This document shows positions 11,642 to 20,337 of a DNA stretch of 20,337 nucleotides, piece by piece. The translations under genes were made by a program, and so were the position numbers. The stretch's first letter is position 1. Each line of letters opens with the position of its first letter. Below the pieces are notes generated by a model. That model made no database searches. It saw nothing but the letters and a program-made list of their open reading frames with translations, and was not told where the DNA came from. Source of the DNA: Candidatus Uhrbacteria bacterium RIFCSPHIGHO2_02_FULL_53_13 (GTDB taxonomy: Bacteria > Patescibacteriota > Patescibacteriia > UBA9934 > UBA11717); contig MGDX01000001.1 in assembly GCA_001791035.1 (NCBI GenBank), positions 1 through 20,337 of the forward strand, written 5' to 3'.

Positions 11642-12715
11642 TTACACGCTCACGCGAAAATGCACCACGTCGCCATCTTCCACCACATACTCCTTTCCTT
11701 CCACGCGCAGTTTGCCGTCTTCGCGCGCGCCCAGTTCTCCGCGCTGTGCAAACACCTCGTACGGAATCACCTCGGCGCGAATGTATCCCTTCTCAAAATC
11801 CGTATGAATGGTTCCGGCGGCTTGCGGCCCCTTCGTGCCGCGCGAAATCGGCCACGCACGTGTTTCCTTTTCGCCCGTCGTCAAAAACGTAATGAGATTG
11901 AGAAGCACAAACCCCGCGCGAATGACGCGATCCAAACCCGCCTCCTGAAGTCCAATGGCCGCCATAAACTCTTGGCGCTCCGACTCATCAAGATCGAGAA
12001 GTTCTTGCTCCACTTTCACGCTAAGCGGGATAGCAATCTTGCCGCTTCCAAGCGGTGAAACCCAATCCTCGTTTGCCACCTCCTCCTCGGCGACGTTGAC
12101 GACGTACATCATGGGCTTGTATGTCAAAAGCGACAGCTCGCGCATTACGGCACCCTCGTCTTCCGTATACTCGAGTTCGCGTGCTGGTTTCCCCTGATCG
12201 AGGTGCTTTGAAACACGCTCCAACAGCGCCTCCTCCATGTCGAGCTCCTTCGAACGCCCGGATTTGAGCTTCCCTTGCAAACGCTCTTTTCGGCGCGCGA
12301 CGGTCGCCATGTCCGCCATTGCCAGTTCGATTTCAATCACCTCGGCATCACGTAGAGGATCGACCGAGCCGTCCACATGAACCACATTTGGATCCTCAAA
12401 AGCGCGCACCACATGACAGATGGCATCAACCTCTCGAATCCGCGATAAAAACTTATTGCCAAGACCCTCTCCTTTATGTGCGCCTTTCACCAACCCCGCG
12501 ATGTCCACAAATTCAATCGCCGCTGGAATGACCTTGGCCGACTTGGACCACTGTGCGAGCACGGCAAGCCTCGGATCGGGCACCTCTACGACGCCCACAT
12601 TGGGTTCAATGGTGCAGAACGGAAAATTCTCGCAATCCACTTGTTTGCGAGTCAGCGCCTGAAATAAGGTTGATTTCCCTACATTCGGGAGTCCAACGAT
12701 GCCAACGGACAACAT
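11642..12715 (-). CDS. ychF: Redox-regulated ATPase / ribosome-associated GTPase-like YchF
   Basis: YchF (OLA1 family) is an Obg-type P-loop NTPase that prefers ATP and binds ribosomes. From the ATG at 12715 the protein has 357 residues, close to the normal 363. Visible elements are G1 GLPNVGKST (8-16), switch I FCTIEPNVGVV, G3 DIAGLVKGAHKGEGLGNKFL, the NVAEEE segment at the degenerate G4 position, and a C-terminal TGS domain (FLTTGEKETRAWPI...AAGTIHTDFEKGYIRAEV...EGKEYVVEDGDVVHFR). The frame is open upstream to a TTG at 12748, but MLSVGIVGLPNVGKS is the family start. A promoter (TTGATT-N17-TACCAT) lies just upstream, 8 nt from ATG. Confidence 0.96.
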   Translation of the reverse strand: MLSVGIVGLPNVGKSTLFQALTRKQVDCENFPFCTIEPNVGVVEVPDPRLAVLAQWSKSAKVIPAAIEFVDIAGLVKGAHKGEGLGNKFLSRIREVDAICHVVRAFEDPNVVHVDGSVDPLRDAEVIEIELAMADMATVARRKERLQGKLKSGRSKELDMEEALLERVSKHLDQGKPARELEYTEDEGAVMRELSLLTYKPMMYVVNVAEEEVANEDWVSPLGSGKIAIPLSVKVEQELLDLDESERQEFMAAIGLQEAGLDRVIRAGFVLLNLITFLTTGEKETRAWPISRGTKGPQAAGTIHTDFEKGYIRAEVIPYEVFAQRGELGAREDGKLRVEGKEYVVEDGDVVHFRVSV

Positions 12716-12723
12716 AGGAAATG

Positions 12724-12752
12724 ATGGTAGCGCAAGCGACACTTCCAATCAA
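12724..12752 (-). promoter_or_regulatory. Promoter of ychF and the methylase gene
   Basis: On minus, TTGATT (12747-12752), a 17-bp spacer and TACCAT (12724-12729). The -10 ends 8 nt before the ychF ATG, so the message would be leaderless or carry only 1-2 nt. Confidence 0.45.
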
Positions 12753-12765
12753 GAAGTCTGTGGCT

Positions 12766-15132
12766 CTAATTCAAATCTCCACGTGGCTCTTCAAGCGGAG
12801 TCATGGTGTCTGGAGAAACCGCCGCGCCATCTTTGAGGAGCTCGATGCGGTCACGGACGTTCTTATTTTCAGGATCCAAAATGAGCAAATCTTGAAGTTG
12901 CACCATGGCCTCGTCCGCGCGCCCTTCCGATTCGTACACCGATGCCAAGTACCATTTCGCATTCGCAAAGGTCGGTTGCAATGAAACTGCCGTTTCAAAA
13001 TCCATACGCGCTTTTTCAAAAGCCCCTTGGCGCAAATGCAAAACCCCAAGCTCGAATCGCAAAATCGAATCATTCGGCGTGTTTGCAACGATCGCAAAGA
13101 GCTGTGCAATCGCCTCATCCAAACGCCCTTGCTGTTCGTATACAAGACCGCGCGTGTAATACGACGGCGCATAATTCGGCTTTTTGTCGATGGCCGTTTC
13201 AATGCTACGCTCCGCCTCTGCTAACAATCCCTGAACCGTCACCGCACGCTCCTCCTCGTCCACGATCGTGCGGCGCGCATTGGTCGCCATGACGAGATAG
13301 CTCTCGGCAACACGCTGCCATCGCACGGGGTTGTTCGGATCCAAGCTCGCGGCCACAAGCGCGCTCTGCGTAGCGGCCTGATCCGCACCTACAACCATGC
13401 GTCCGAGCGAAGACGAAATCGCTCGGCGAACCTCATGGCTCTGTACATTACGCGGCTCCAGCTGAATCGCTCGATTGATGTCGTTTATCGCCCATTGCAC
13501 ACGCTGCTGCACAGCCTCGGGCGCTTCGTCATCGCTCATCTGCTCGGCAATACGCACGTGCACGAGAGCGTGCATCCGCAACGCATTGGCGTCCCACGGA
13601 TTGAGGCGAATAGCTCGCAATAGCAAACGATCCGCACGGTTCGGCTCATCGCTGTGGCGCTCTGCGGCGCTCACAAACGCGGAGGCCGCAACCCATTGGA
13701 GCATGGCGCTCACGCCCAAGACGGCGACAATTCCCGTCGCCACAAACAATCCCGACGACACCAACGCTACGCGCGCGTTCGATACAAAGGTGATCGTGCG
13801 GCGCCGCGACACCGTATGGGCCACCACCAAACCGGTCATGATCCAAAAGAGCGTCATCAGCACAACGTCCGACGCGTAAATAATCTGCGATGCAACCGCC
13901 ATGAGCCACACGCTCCCAAGCACCGCCAACGTTTGCCAATGCTCATGCGTACGCCGCACCAACAACGCGTGCACCAGACGCCAAAGCACCCACAATATGC
14001 AGGCCGCATATGCGAGTGTTGGCACAAGCCCCCACGTCGCCGCAATGTCCAAGAAATACGAAAAGCTGTGATCAAACGGAAGAGCCCAGAACGACGAGCG
14101 CACGATTTCCACGGGACGATACTGAAGGTAGTCATAGAAGTACGATCCCGGACCAGAGCCAAAAAGCCACCCTTCATTTGAGAGCGCGGAGGTTGCGATG
14201 CGCCCCGCGGCGCGCAGATTGAGGCCGATTTCCGGCGACACGCGGCCGGTGAACGGGGATGGGACAAGCAAGAGAACGAGAGAAAGTCCAAAAGCCACCA
14301 TAAGCGCAAGCATGCGCAGGGGCTTCACAAAGCGGTTAGGTTGATAGAGGCCGAGCGCCACGAGCGCGCCGGAACCTACAAGAAGCACGATTTGCGTGAG
14401 TACGGTGTCGGTAGCCAGTAGCCACACGACCGTTGTCGCCCACAGTACGATCCACACCGGCCAGTGCATGAATCGCCATGCGCGCGTTGGTAACCACACG
14501 TCCGTATCGTCGTGATCGTCAACGATCCAGATGCCAAGCGCGAGCACGCTCAACAGAGAGAGGAAGAGCGTGAGCGACTCGGGCGTGCCCGTTGGGCTCA
14601 AGCTCGACGGAGCCCAAACGGTCGGAATCACGTTGAACAATGCGAGCGTCGCCACGACGCCCGTAAGCGCGCCACCCAAAAGGAGGCCGTAGCACAGCGC
14701 GCGCAGTGAAGCACGGTGGTCGCCGACGTGCACAACGAGCGCGTACAATCCCACGAATGCAAAAAGCGGAATCACCGACGTAAAGCTAAGCGATCCGATC
14801 CCGACCCACGCGACGTAGCCGGATGGAGAACGGATGGCGGAAACGATGACACCGATGAGCACCAAAACCGGCAGCCAAATCCAGACGCAATGGCGCAAAG
14901 TCCATGCACGTTGCCGATACACATGGATACTCCAACCAAAGAGTCCGACGGCAACCGCGACGACAAGTAACGCGTGTTTGATCGGCGAGAACAGCTCGGC
15001 GGCTCCCGGAACATACGCAACCGGCAAGAGTACCGCCAACACAAAAAGTGCACAGTACACTATCGGTGCACCACGAAACTCGCCGGCGAGTGACAAGAAG
15101 ATTTTTTCCGCAAATGACCGTACCTTTTTCAT
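12766..15132 (-). CDS. O-antigen ligase/polymerase-like membrane protein with TPR domain
   Basis: This 788-residue protein has about 11-13 hydrophobic helices in residues 22-470 and a soluble C-terminal part (about 490-770) of TPR-type helical repeats, e.g. APSYYTRGLVYEQQGRLDEA, DSILRFELGVLHLRQGAFEKA and ANAKWYLASVYESEGRADEA. The Wzy_C/WaaL-type core is seen in LIGVIVSAIRSPSGYVAWVGIGSL, and in GSGPGSYFYDY (325-335) followed by FDHSFSYFLDIAATWGLVPTLAY (353-375), where family members have a conserved His in an extracytoplasmic loop. Such enzymes join or polymerise lipid-linked glycans, or attach glycans to proteins. The substrate is unknown; surface polysaccharide or S-layer glycosylation is plausible given the surface proteins next door. 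An extended -10 lies 6 nt before its ATG. Confidence 0.8.
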   Translation of the reverse strand: MKKVRSFAEKIFLSLAGEFRGAPIVYCALFVLAVLLPVAYVPGAAELFSPIKHALLVVAVAVGLFGWSIHVYRQRAWTLRHCVWIWLPVLVLIGVIVSAIRSPSGYVAWVGIGSLSFTSVIPLFAFVGLYALVVHVGDHRASLRALCYGLLLGGALTGVVATLALFNVIPTVWAPSSLSPTGTPESLTLFLSLLSVLALGIWIVDDHDDTDVWLPTRAWRFMHWPVWIVLWATTVVWLLATDTVLTQIVLLVGSGALVALGLYQPNRFVKPLRMLALMVAFGLSLVLLLVPSPFTGRVSPEIGLNLRAAGRIATSALSNEGWLFGSGPGSYFYDYLQYRPVEIVRSSFWALPFDHSFSYFLDIAATWGLVPTLAYAACILWVLWRLVHALLVRRTHEHWQTLAVLGSVWLMAVASQIIYASDVVLMTLFWIMTGLVVAHTVSRRRTITFVSNARVALVSSGLFVATGIVAVLGVSAMLQWVAASAFVSAAERHSDEPNRADRLLLRAIRLNPWDANALRMHALVHVRIAEQMSDDEAPEAVQQRVQWAINDINRAIQLEPRNVQSHEVRRAISSSLGRMVVGADQAATQSALVAASLDPNNPVRWQRVAESYLVMATNARRTIVDEEERAVTVQGLLAEAERSIETAIDKKPNYAPSYYTRGLVYEQQGRLDEAIAQLFAIVANTPNDSILRFELGVLHLRQGAFEKARMDFETAVSLQPTFANAKWYLASVYESEGRADEAMVQLQDLLILDPENKNVRDRIELLKDGAAVSPDTMTPLEEPRGDLN

Positions 15133-15138
15133 GCGGTG

Positions 15139-15147
15139 AGTATATCA
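15139..15147 (-). promoter_or_regulatory. Extended -10 promoter predicting a leaderless transcript
   Basis: TGA-TATACT on minus ends exactly 6 nt (CACCGC) before the ATG of the ligase-like gene. The arrangement matches the 5698 promoter. No -35 is evident. Confidence 0.6.
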
Positions 15148-15212
15148 GGAAAGACGAGGCGCTGGTGAGGTAACGCCACATCGCGTTGCTCGACCTCGCT
15201 CTGACAAGGTTG

Positions 15213-18200
15213 TTACTCCGTCTCTTCTACCGCTGGTGTTGTTTCCGCTGACGTTTCCGCCGCTGGCTCTTCTTCCACAACCTCAACCGGAACCACTTGC
15301 TCCGCCTCCTCGGTTTGCTCTTCCACCACCGGCTCGCTCACAACTTCATCTTCGGCCTCAATCTCCGGCTCTACAGCTTCCGCGACAGGTTCTGCAATCA
15401 CTTCAACCTCGTCGTGAGAAGTTTCCGCCGACGGCTCTTCTTCAAGAAGCTCATCGAAATCCTGTACTTCTATCTCCGTGTCTTCTACATCTTCAATCGG
15501 AGATACTTCCTCGATTGCCTCTTCGATGAGTTCTTCAATCACGACATCCGTTTCTTCCTCATCCGCAGAATCCAGAACAATCGGCTCCTCTTCAACCGTT
15601 TCATCAACCGCTTCTTCGTCCAATGGCTCCTCTGCAAGTTGAACCTCCAAATCCTCCTTCGCCTCCATGCCGCGGCGAATTCCCATCACTATCCAATCAA
15701 CCTGCGTCCCACTGCCGCTCGTGCGGTGAAGAGTGAACCCGTTATTTGACTTGTCGGTTACATAAACCGTGCCGCTTCCGTTGCTCACGGTCGCCGTCAC
15801 TAAAATTGGTACCTCACTGGACACCACATCGTTGAATTCCGGCTCAATCTCCTCAAATTCCACCACAAGCGTATCGGCGCCGCTCATGTCCGACGTTCCG
15901 GCAAGCATCAAATAGTGCTCCAAGCCAAGCGCGGCATGCGTCGTCACGATCGTGTTTTGGTAGCTCTTGATTCCAACGTCGTACGATCCGAGCGTCGTGA
16001 ACATCCCGTCAAAATTGATGTTCCAATTCGCACTCGAAAGCTCAAAAATATTTGAAATAATGCCGTTGTGGATAGAAAGCACGGCATCCGTTTGCACAAT
16101 CGGCGAAGCCTCCGTTTGCGTCACGCTTTGCGTCACGCTCGCCTTCTCTACGCCGTCCCAAAAGTGCGGCTGGATAAACGTCATCACCACTCCACTACCC
16201 TGTTCACCAAACGCTTCCATTGCAATGCCCACAACTTCGCCTTTCTCGGTCGCCTTCATCCCAACACCTGGCGTTGACGACACCGCGATGCGATCGCCAA
16301 TGGCAAGAGCTCCGTTTTCGCCGTTCACCTTCACCGGAGCGCGTCCGGCAAGCGCGATTGGAAAATAGTTGTCCGCCTTGGTCTGACGACCAAGCGTCAA
16401 TCCAGGAGCCGTGGAAATGGCTCCGATGACGACTTCCCCTTTCTTTGAGCGCTCAACATGCTCATGCGCGGCATCCGACACGGATACGATTTCACCGGCA
16501 GTCAGAACCTCTGCCGAAGCAAACATTTCCGCAACGTCGTTCCCCTGCACCGTCGTATTGACTGCATAAATGGTGCCGGCCGTCGTGCCTGTGGCACCGT
16601 CGCATGGCGCCGCCGCGCTTCCCACGCACAGCGCCCCGTCGGCAACTTGCAGATCCTCGGCGACATACAAGTCGCCCGTTTCGTCGAATGCTTGCCAAAC
16701 GGTGGAGTTGATCGTCGAATCGTCGTCAATTTGGAAGAGTCCACTCGCCGTGTAGACGGCGTAATTTGTGTCAGAGCCTGTTGCGCTGATATAGGCGCCA
16801 TACGTCGTTGAGGTCCCCTCCGTGCCTCCCGTCACTTGCGAACGGATCCCGTATGTCAGAAACGTACCACCGCTCGCGCCCGTACGCGTGGTAGAAACAT
16901 CAATCCCGTACGTCGTGTCCGAACCGGAAGAAACGTTGCCTGTGTCCGACACGTCGAAAGTGCCGCCATACTCGGTACCGGCCGTCGTGGAGGTTGACAC
17001 CTTGTCGATACTGATGCGATCGTCCGCTTCAATGAGACCCCTCACATACAGCGTCCCATTGTTACCGGCGTCGTCCGGCGTCGTCGCCGTTCCATCACCC
17101 TCGATGTGGACATACCCACCGGCGGCGTAAATCGCGTATGCCGTTGACGAGCCATTGGCACCAAAGTACCCGCCGTACCCCGTCGTCAATGTCCCTGTCG
17201 TATTTGTCACTTCCCCGCGCACGCCGTAGCCGGTTGTGATGGTGCCCCCGTTTGTGCTCACAAGAGCATCGAGGCCGTAGGCGTCGGTTTGAGTGCCGAC
17301 GTTGGAAGTCACGGCCGATCGGTATCCGGCGGCATAGTCCGAAACACCGCCGCCATTAAAAACCAAGATCGCCTCTGAACCATAGAGTTTTTCTACGTCG
17401 TTGCTGGCGCCCGTGTCCACGGTAAGTGCCGAACGAACGCCTGAAAAAATGCCGCCGGCGTTGAGCGCGCCGCTAATGGTAGATGAAAAATTGCCAAGTC
17501 GACTTGTCGTCGCCGTCGAATAGTTTTGTGAAACGCCAAGCGATACCGTGCTTGAAAGCGAAGCATTGCTTCCTATAGCGGCATTGGCCGAGCCGATGTT
17601 AGCAAGGAAGCTCCCCGCAGTGACATCGCCGTCTTCGTCCACGCCAAACACCCCCGTACCTCCTCCAACGCCAACACCAATGAGCATCTCATTTGCATCC
17701 GCCGAAGCTGGATTGATGTACAAAACGCCGCCGGAGATTGCCGTGCTCTGCGGATTCCCCGTCAGCACCAAGTTGCCATTGCTGTCGGTCACCGGCACAC
17801 ATGCGGCTGTACAACCGTCGTTATCGGTATTCAGACTGTCCAACAAGTCCGCATCTCCCGCCTGTAAAGAGTAGGCCGCCGAGGTGATGCGTTTACGCGG
17901 CGTCATCTCTGCATCACTGCCGATCGTCACACCCAAAAAGAGCGTCGCATTGTCGTCAAACAACGCGTCTGGCAAGGCGTTTTGCGCGTTGCTCGTGGTG
18001 TCGCCAAGAAGCACCGTAAAAATCCCGTCCGTCACCGTCACAGAAATGGAGCCGCCGGGAGCGTCGCTCGGGCAGTCAATCGTCGCCGAGTTCGTATCCG
18101 TATCGTCCGCGCTCCACAAACAGGTGCCTCCCGTCGCCGCGCTGTAAATCGCAAACCGCATGTTGTAGGAAGCATCGTCAACCGTAATGCGACTGCCATC

Positions 18201-18353
18201 GGTCACACGCCCTTGGTAAGACAAAAGTTGCGGCACATCCAAGGCGGCCTTCGCCTGCCAAACAGAAGCCAACCACCCCATCGCAAGGAGGATGCCGATG
18301 CAGCTTGCCAGAACGGCGCGCCACAGAAACTTTTGTGATTGGTTTGTGTTCAT
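15213..18353 (-). CDS. Large secreted surface protein, tail-fibre-like, hyperacidic C-terminus
   Basis: The 1046-residue product has a basic N-terminus and one hydrophobic segment (about 10-36, ending AKAALD), fitting a signal peptide or anchor. It is followed by LLSYQGRVTDG, typical of phage-tail-fibre-like or adhesin proteins of Patescibacteria. Residues about 230-560 are Gly/Ser/Thr/Ala-rich beta repeats (TTGYGVRGEV, TTGYGGYFGANGSS, YAIYAAGGYVHIEGDG). A conserved-looking domain follows (NDVAEMFASAEVLTAGEIVSV ... GEVVIGAISTAPGLTLG ... ALAGRAPVKVNGENGALAIGDRIAVSSTPGVGMKAT). The last ~148 residues are a Glu/Val/Pro-rich acidic tail. It begins 3 bp after the upstream gene's stop codon, so they are one operon. 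The function is probably attachment or surface coat; not demonstrated. Confidence 0.75.
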   Translation of the reverse strand: MNTNQSQKFLWRAVLASCIGILLAMGWLASVWQAKAALDVPQLLSYQGRVTDGSRITVDDASYNMRFAIYSAATGGTCLWSADDTDTNSATIDCPSDAPGGSISVTVTDGIFTVLLGDTTSNAQNALPDALFDDNATLFLGVTIGSDAEMTPRKRITSAAYSLQAGDADLLDSLNTDNDGCTAACVPVTDSNGNLVLTGNPQSTAISGGVLYINPASADANEMLIGVGVGGGTGVFGVDEDGDVTAGSFLANIGSANAAIGSNASLSSTVSLGVSQNYSTATTSRLGNFSSTISGALNAGGIFSGVRSALTVDTGASNDVEKLYGSEAILVFNGGGVSDYAAGYRSAVTSNVGTQTDAYGLDALVSTNGGTITTGYGVRGEVTNTTGTLTTGYGGYFGANGSSTAYAIYAAGGYVHIEGDGTATTPDDAGNNGTLYVRGLIEADDRISIDKVSTSTTAGTEYGGTFDVSDTGNVSSGSDTTYGIDVSTTRTGASGGTFLTYGIRSQVTGGTEGTSTTYGAYISATGSDTNYAVYTASGLFQIDDDSTINSTVWQAFDETGDLYVAEDLQVADGALCVGSAAAPCDGATGTTAGTIYAVNTTVQGNDVAEMFASAEVLTAGEIVSVSDAAHEHVERSKKGEVVIGAISTAPGLTLGRQTKADNYFPIALAGRAPVKVNGENGALAIGDRIAVSSTPGVGMKATEKGEVVGIAMEAFGEQGSGVVMTFIQPHFWDGVEKASVTQSVTQTEASPIVQTDAVLSIHNGIISNIFELSSANWNINFDGMFTTLGSYDVGIKSYQNTIVTTHAALGLEHYLMLAGTSDMSGADTLVVEFEEIEPEFNDVVSSEVPILVTATVSNGSGTVYVTDKSNNGFTLHRTSGSGTQVDWIVMGIRRGMEAKEDLEVQLAEEPLDEEAVDETVEEEPIVLDSADEEETDVVIEELIEEAIEEVSPIEDVEDTEIEVQDFDELLEEEPSAETSHDEVEVIAEPVAEAVEPEIEAEDEVVSEPVVEEQTEEAEQVVPVEVVEEEPAAETSAETTPAVEETE

Positions 18354-18356
18354 AGG

Positions 18357-20337
18357 TTAGGATTGTACGTCGTGCGTCGAATCGCTCGACTCCCCACTCG
18401 ATGCCGATGGCCCTTCGACCGTCGTGACGTTACGGCCGCGCTCCAATCCCACATTCAATGAGATATATGTCGGCTCTTTGGTGTCCGTGCGATCAATCGG
18501 ACGCACCTCCACGGTTTTGTACGCCGGTTTTTGGTACGTCGCGTAGTATTCCGCAGGACCCACCAAGAACGCATATCGCCCTTGACCGTCGGTAACCTTG
18601 CTCTCGAGGAGCTTGTTGAATCGCGGCTCGAAGATGCGCACAATAGCGCGCGCGAGCGGCCGCCGCGTCGCTTGGTCGTACACGATGCCCCAGCCAGTCG
18701 GCTTCTTCGGACGCGCCAGGCGTACAAACAGAGCCAACACCACGACCTGCAAGGCCAGAACAACGATGGTCCATACGCTCGGCTGAATGACGACCACAAC
18801 GGCCGCCACCACCAACCCAGCGATGGAGATTGCGTATTGCGCCACGCGACCAATGCGCTGCAAAGTCACACGCACTGGTGGACGCTCCTTCACGCCTTCT
18901 GGATCAAGCGGGATGGCCACGACAATCGCCGAACCGCTTTCGATCACATTCACATCCTCGCCGTGATACAAATCTAGGAATTCGCCGTCGCGCTTTTGCT
19001 CCTTCAAATGATCCGTCGGGAATGTGAATCCAGGCTTGCTGACGCTCATTTGATAACGCCCGGGCTCCACCATAAAGAGGTAGCGCCCGTGTGAATCGGT
19101 GACTTGGCTTTTAACGATGCGGTTTGTGGCACGATCGTGCAAACGCACAATCGCCAAGTCCACCGGCAATTTGCGCAGGCTGTCGTACACGACACCCCAC
19201 TGCTTTCGACGGCGGCGGTTGAACAGAAGGAACGGCGCCGTCACGAGGTAATGCAGGAATCGAATAAGACTGAACGATGTTGCCAGCGACACAGCCGTTG
19301 TTGCCGCCACGGCAGTCGCGACCGGCGCAGCGACGATTGCCGCCTGCTGCACGTTTGCATCCTGACGCACAATCTTCACGGACTGAACACCGCGATTCAC
19401 AAAGACACGCGAAATCGCTCCAACGGTTTCGAGTGCTCCGTCTGCTTCCGAAAGCGTCCGCGCCAGTTCTTCTTCAAGCGGTAGAAGGGATGGCGTTATA
19501 GAGAGCACGGGATTGACGATGTTGTCATTCGTGCGCAGTGACGCGGAAGTGAGCGGCGCAAAATCACTTGCCGTGACTTCCACGCGATATGTTCCGTTCG
19601 GGACGTACCAAGCAAAGCTCCCCGATTCTGCAACGATGGGATTCGACTGGCCAAACGCGACAGCGTCAAACGGCGTGGCGCCTAAGAGAAGTGTGACGCG
19701 CGGACTTTCGAGCGGCACATCGGCGTCGCTTGATATCACTCGTCCATCCCCTTGCACGCTGAGCGTAAACGGTATCGTCTGCACACGGCCGTCCATGTAC
19801 GAGATAACAATGCCCATGCTCGTATTTGTGCGCGGCGTTTGGACGCCGGCACGATAGCGCGACATGTCCACCGGCGTGAGCACACTCGTGCGATCGGCAA
19901 CGAGCGTACTGTCGGGATTCATGAGGTAGCGCGACGATCCTACGAGAAGCTCCACGCGATCAATCGTGCCCACGACATTTGTCATCGAGAGCTCCACGGT
20001 AAGCGGCCGCGCGCCAAGCACCGCAAGTTGGCCGGAGCGTGGCGTGAGCGTAATCGTGTCGCGAGCAACGAAGAACGAAACATCGCTTACAGGCAGAAGA
20101 TCACTATCGTCCACGGTCGTTGGCGGAAGATCCGCGTCCGCGGGGCCGCCGCCGGTTGAGTCTGTTGAAGCGCTAGGAACACTAGGACCGCCGCCGGTTG
20201 AGTCCGTGGGTGAAACGGGGATCGCCGGACTACCGGTTGAATCCGTCGGTGCGCTCGGAGTCACGGTCGGACCACTGCCCGTTGGCGTTGCGGAATCGCT
20301 CGCGGAATCCGTAGGAGTGCTGTCGGCATCCGCATCG
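18357..20337 (-). CDS. Membrane protein with two carboxypeptidase-regulatory-like domains (5'-partial)
   Basis: The frame is open to the right window edge, so the N-terminus is missing; 660 residues are visible. Order: Pro/Ser/Thr-rich repeats with PTDSTG and STDSTGGGP units (coded about 20130-20337), Ig-like beta segments (VSFFVARDTITLTPRSGQLAVLG...), a hydrophobic stretch (about 19240-19330), a first carboxypeptidase-regulatory-like domain (WGVVYDSLRKLPVDLAIVRL...VTDSHGRYLFMVEPGRYQMS), two membrane helices (about 18730-18860), and a second such domain (WGIVYDQATRRPLARAIVRI...VTDGQGRYAFLVGPAEYY). The internal GTG at 20264 is not a real start. These prealbumin-like domains are common in envelope proteins. 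It is coupled to the surface protein gene downstream. The exact role is unknown. Confidence 0.72.
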   Translation of the reverse strand, partial: DADADSTPTDSASDSATPTGSGPTVTPSAPTDSTGSPAIPVSPTDSTGGGPSVPSASTDSTGGGPADADLPPTTVDDSDLLPVSDVSFFVARDTITLTPRSGQLAVLGARPLTVELSMTNVVGTIDRVELLVGSSRYLMNPDSTLVADRTSVLTPVDMSRYRAGVQTPRTNTSMGIVISYMDGRVQTIPFTLSVQGDGRVISSDADVPLESPRVTLLLGATPFDAVAFGQSNPIVAESGSFAWYVPNGTYRVEVTASDFAPLTSASLRTNDNIVNPVLSITPSLLPLEEELARTLSEADGALETVGAISRVFVNRGVQSVKIVRQDANVQQAAIVAAPVATAVAATTAVSLATSFSLIRFLHYLVTAPFLLFNRRRRKQWGVVYDSLRKLPVDLAIVRLHDRATNRIVKSQVTDSHGRYLFMVEPGRYQMSVSKPGFTFPTDHLKEQKRDGEFLDLYHGEDVNVIESGSAIVVAIPLDPEGVKERPPVRVTLQRIGRVAQYAISIAGLVVAAVVVVIQPSVWTIVVLALQVVVLALFVRLARPKKPTGWGIVYDQATRRPLARAIVRIFEPRFNKLLESKVTDGQGRYAFLVGPAEYYATYQKPAYKTVEVRPIDRTDTKEPTYISLNVGLERGRNVTTVEGPSASSGESSDSTHDVQS
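20147..20262. repeat. Imperfect 39-42 bp coding tandem repeat
   Basis: The word GCCGGTTGAGTC (minus: GACTCAACCGGC, Asp-Ser-Thr-Gly) recurs at 20151, 20193 and, as ACCGGTTGAATC, at 20232. The copies are spaced 42 and 39 bp, in frame, and encode the STDSTGGGP-like units. Related DS-rich units continue to the window edge. Confidence 0.7.

Noticed and set aside
12716..12748. TTG start for YchF giving 368 aa
   Set aside because: The extra residues precede the conserved MLSVGIVGLPNVGKS start and overlap a plausible promoter.
20262..20264. GTG at 20264 as the true start of the last gene
   Set aside because: The same frame continues without a stop to the window edge and encodes the same PTDS-type repeats, so the gene is cut by the window.

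Overview
The window looks like a chromosomal segment of a Patescibacteria (Candidate Phyla Radiation) bacterium. The evidence is compact genes, near-absence of Shine-Dalgarno sites, an S6-SSB-S18 operon next to EpmA and EF-P, an FtsK-like translocase with long acidic segments, and large surface proteins with tail-fibre-like or carboxypeptidase-regulatory-like domains. A finer placement (for example Uhrbacteria or Magasanikbacteria) is only a guess. TGA is used as a normal stop (recA, rpsR, the GIY-YIG gene), so this is not a code-25 Gracilibacteria/Absconditabacteria lineage.

Layout. Positions 1-180 hold four consecutive strong hairpins and no gene. Positions 199-879 are an array of short imperfect palindromes, REP-like, in which a small GIY-YIG endonuclease gene (307-567, minus) is embedded. 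Positions 912-5229 (minus) carry recA, a RodZ-like HTH membrane protein and ftsK. Positions 5230-5697 hold the ftsK promoter, a tRNA-like gene with a poorly paired anticodon arm, a promoter-to-terminator small-RNA unit and a divergent promoter. Positions 5698-7115 (plus) carry a small two-helix membrane protein and an AGPAT/PlsC-type acyltransferase, each with its own promoter; both are followed by hairpin terminators. Positions 7238-10136 (minus) form the operon rpsF-ssb-rpsR-epmA-efp, with a 185-bp near-perfect palindromic element between epmA and efp that supplies the epmA stop codon. Positions 10440-12715 (minus) carry ychF and a TRM11-like RNA methylase. Positions 12766-15132 (minus) carry a TPR-fused O-antigen-ligase/polymerase-like membrane protein. 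Positions 15213-20337 (minus) carry a large secreted surface protein and, upstream, a membrane protein with two carboxypeptidase-regulatory-like domains that runs off the window edge.

Functional themes are replication, repair and segregation (RecA, FtsK, SSB), translation (S6, S18, EF-P and its lysylation enzyme EpmA, YchF, RNA methylase) and cell envelope (acyltransferase, polymerase/ligase, surface proteins).

The observations most worth a second look are: the GIY-YIG gene nested in palindromic repeats, with a terminator-like hairpin abutting its start codon; the palindromic element truncating epmA; the sRNA-terminator-tRNA-like cassette; and a recurring promoter form (extended -10), at two genes exactly 6 nt from ATG, which predicts leaderless mRNAs.
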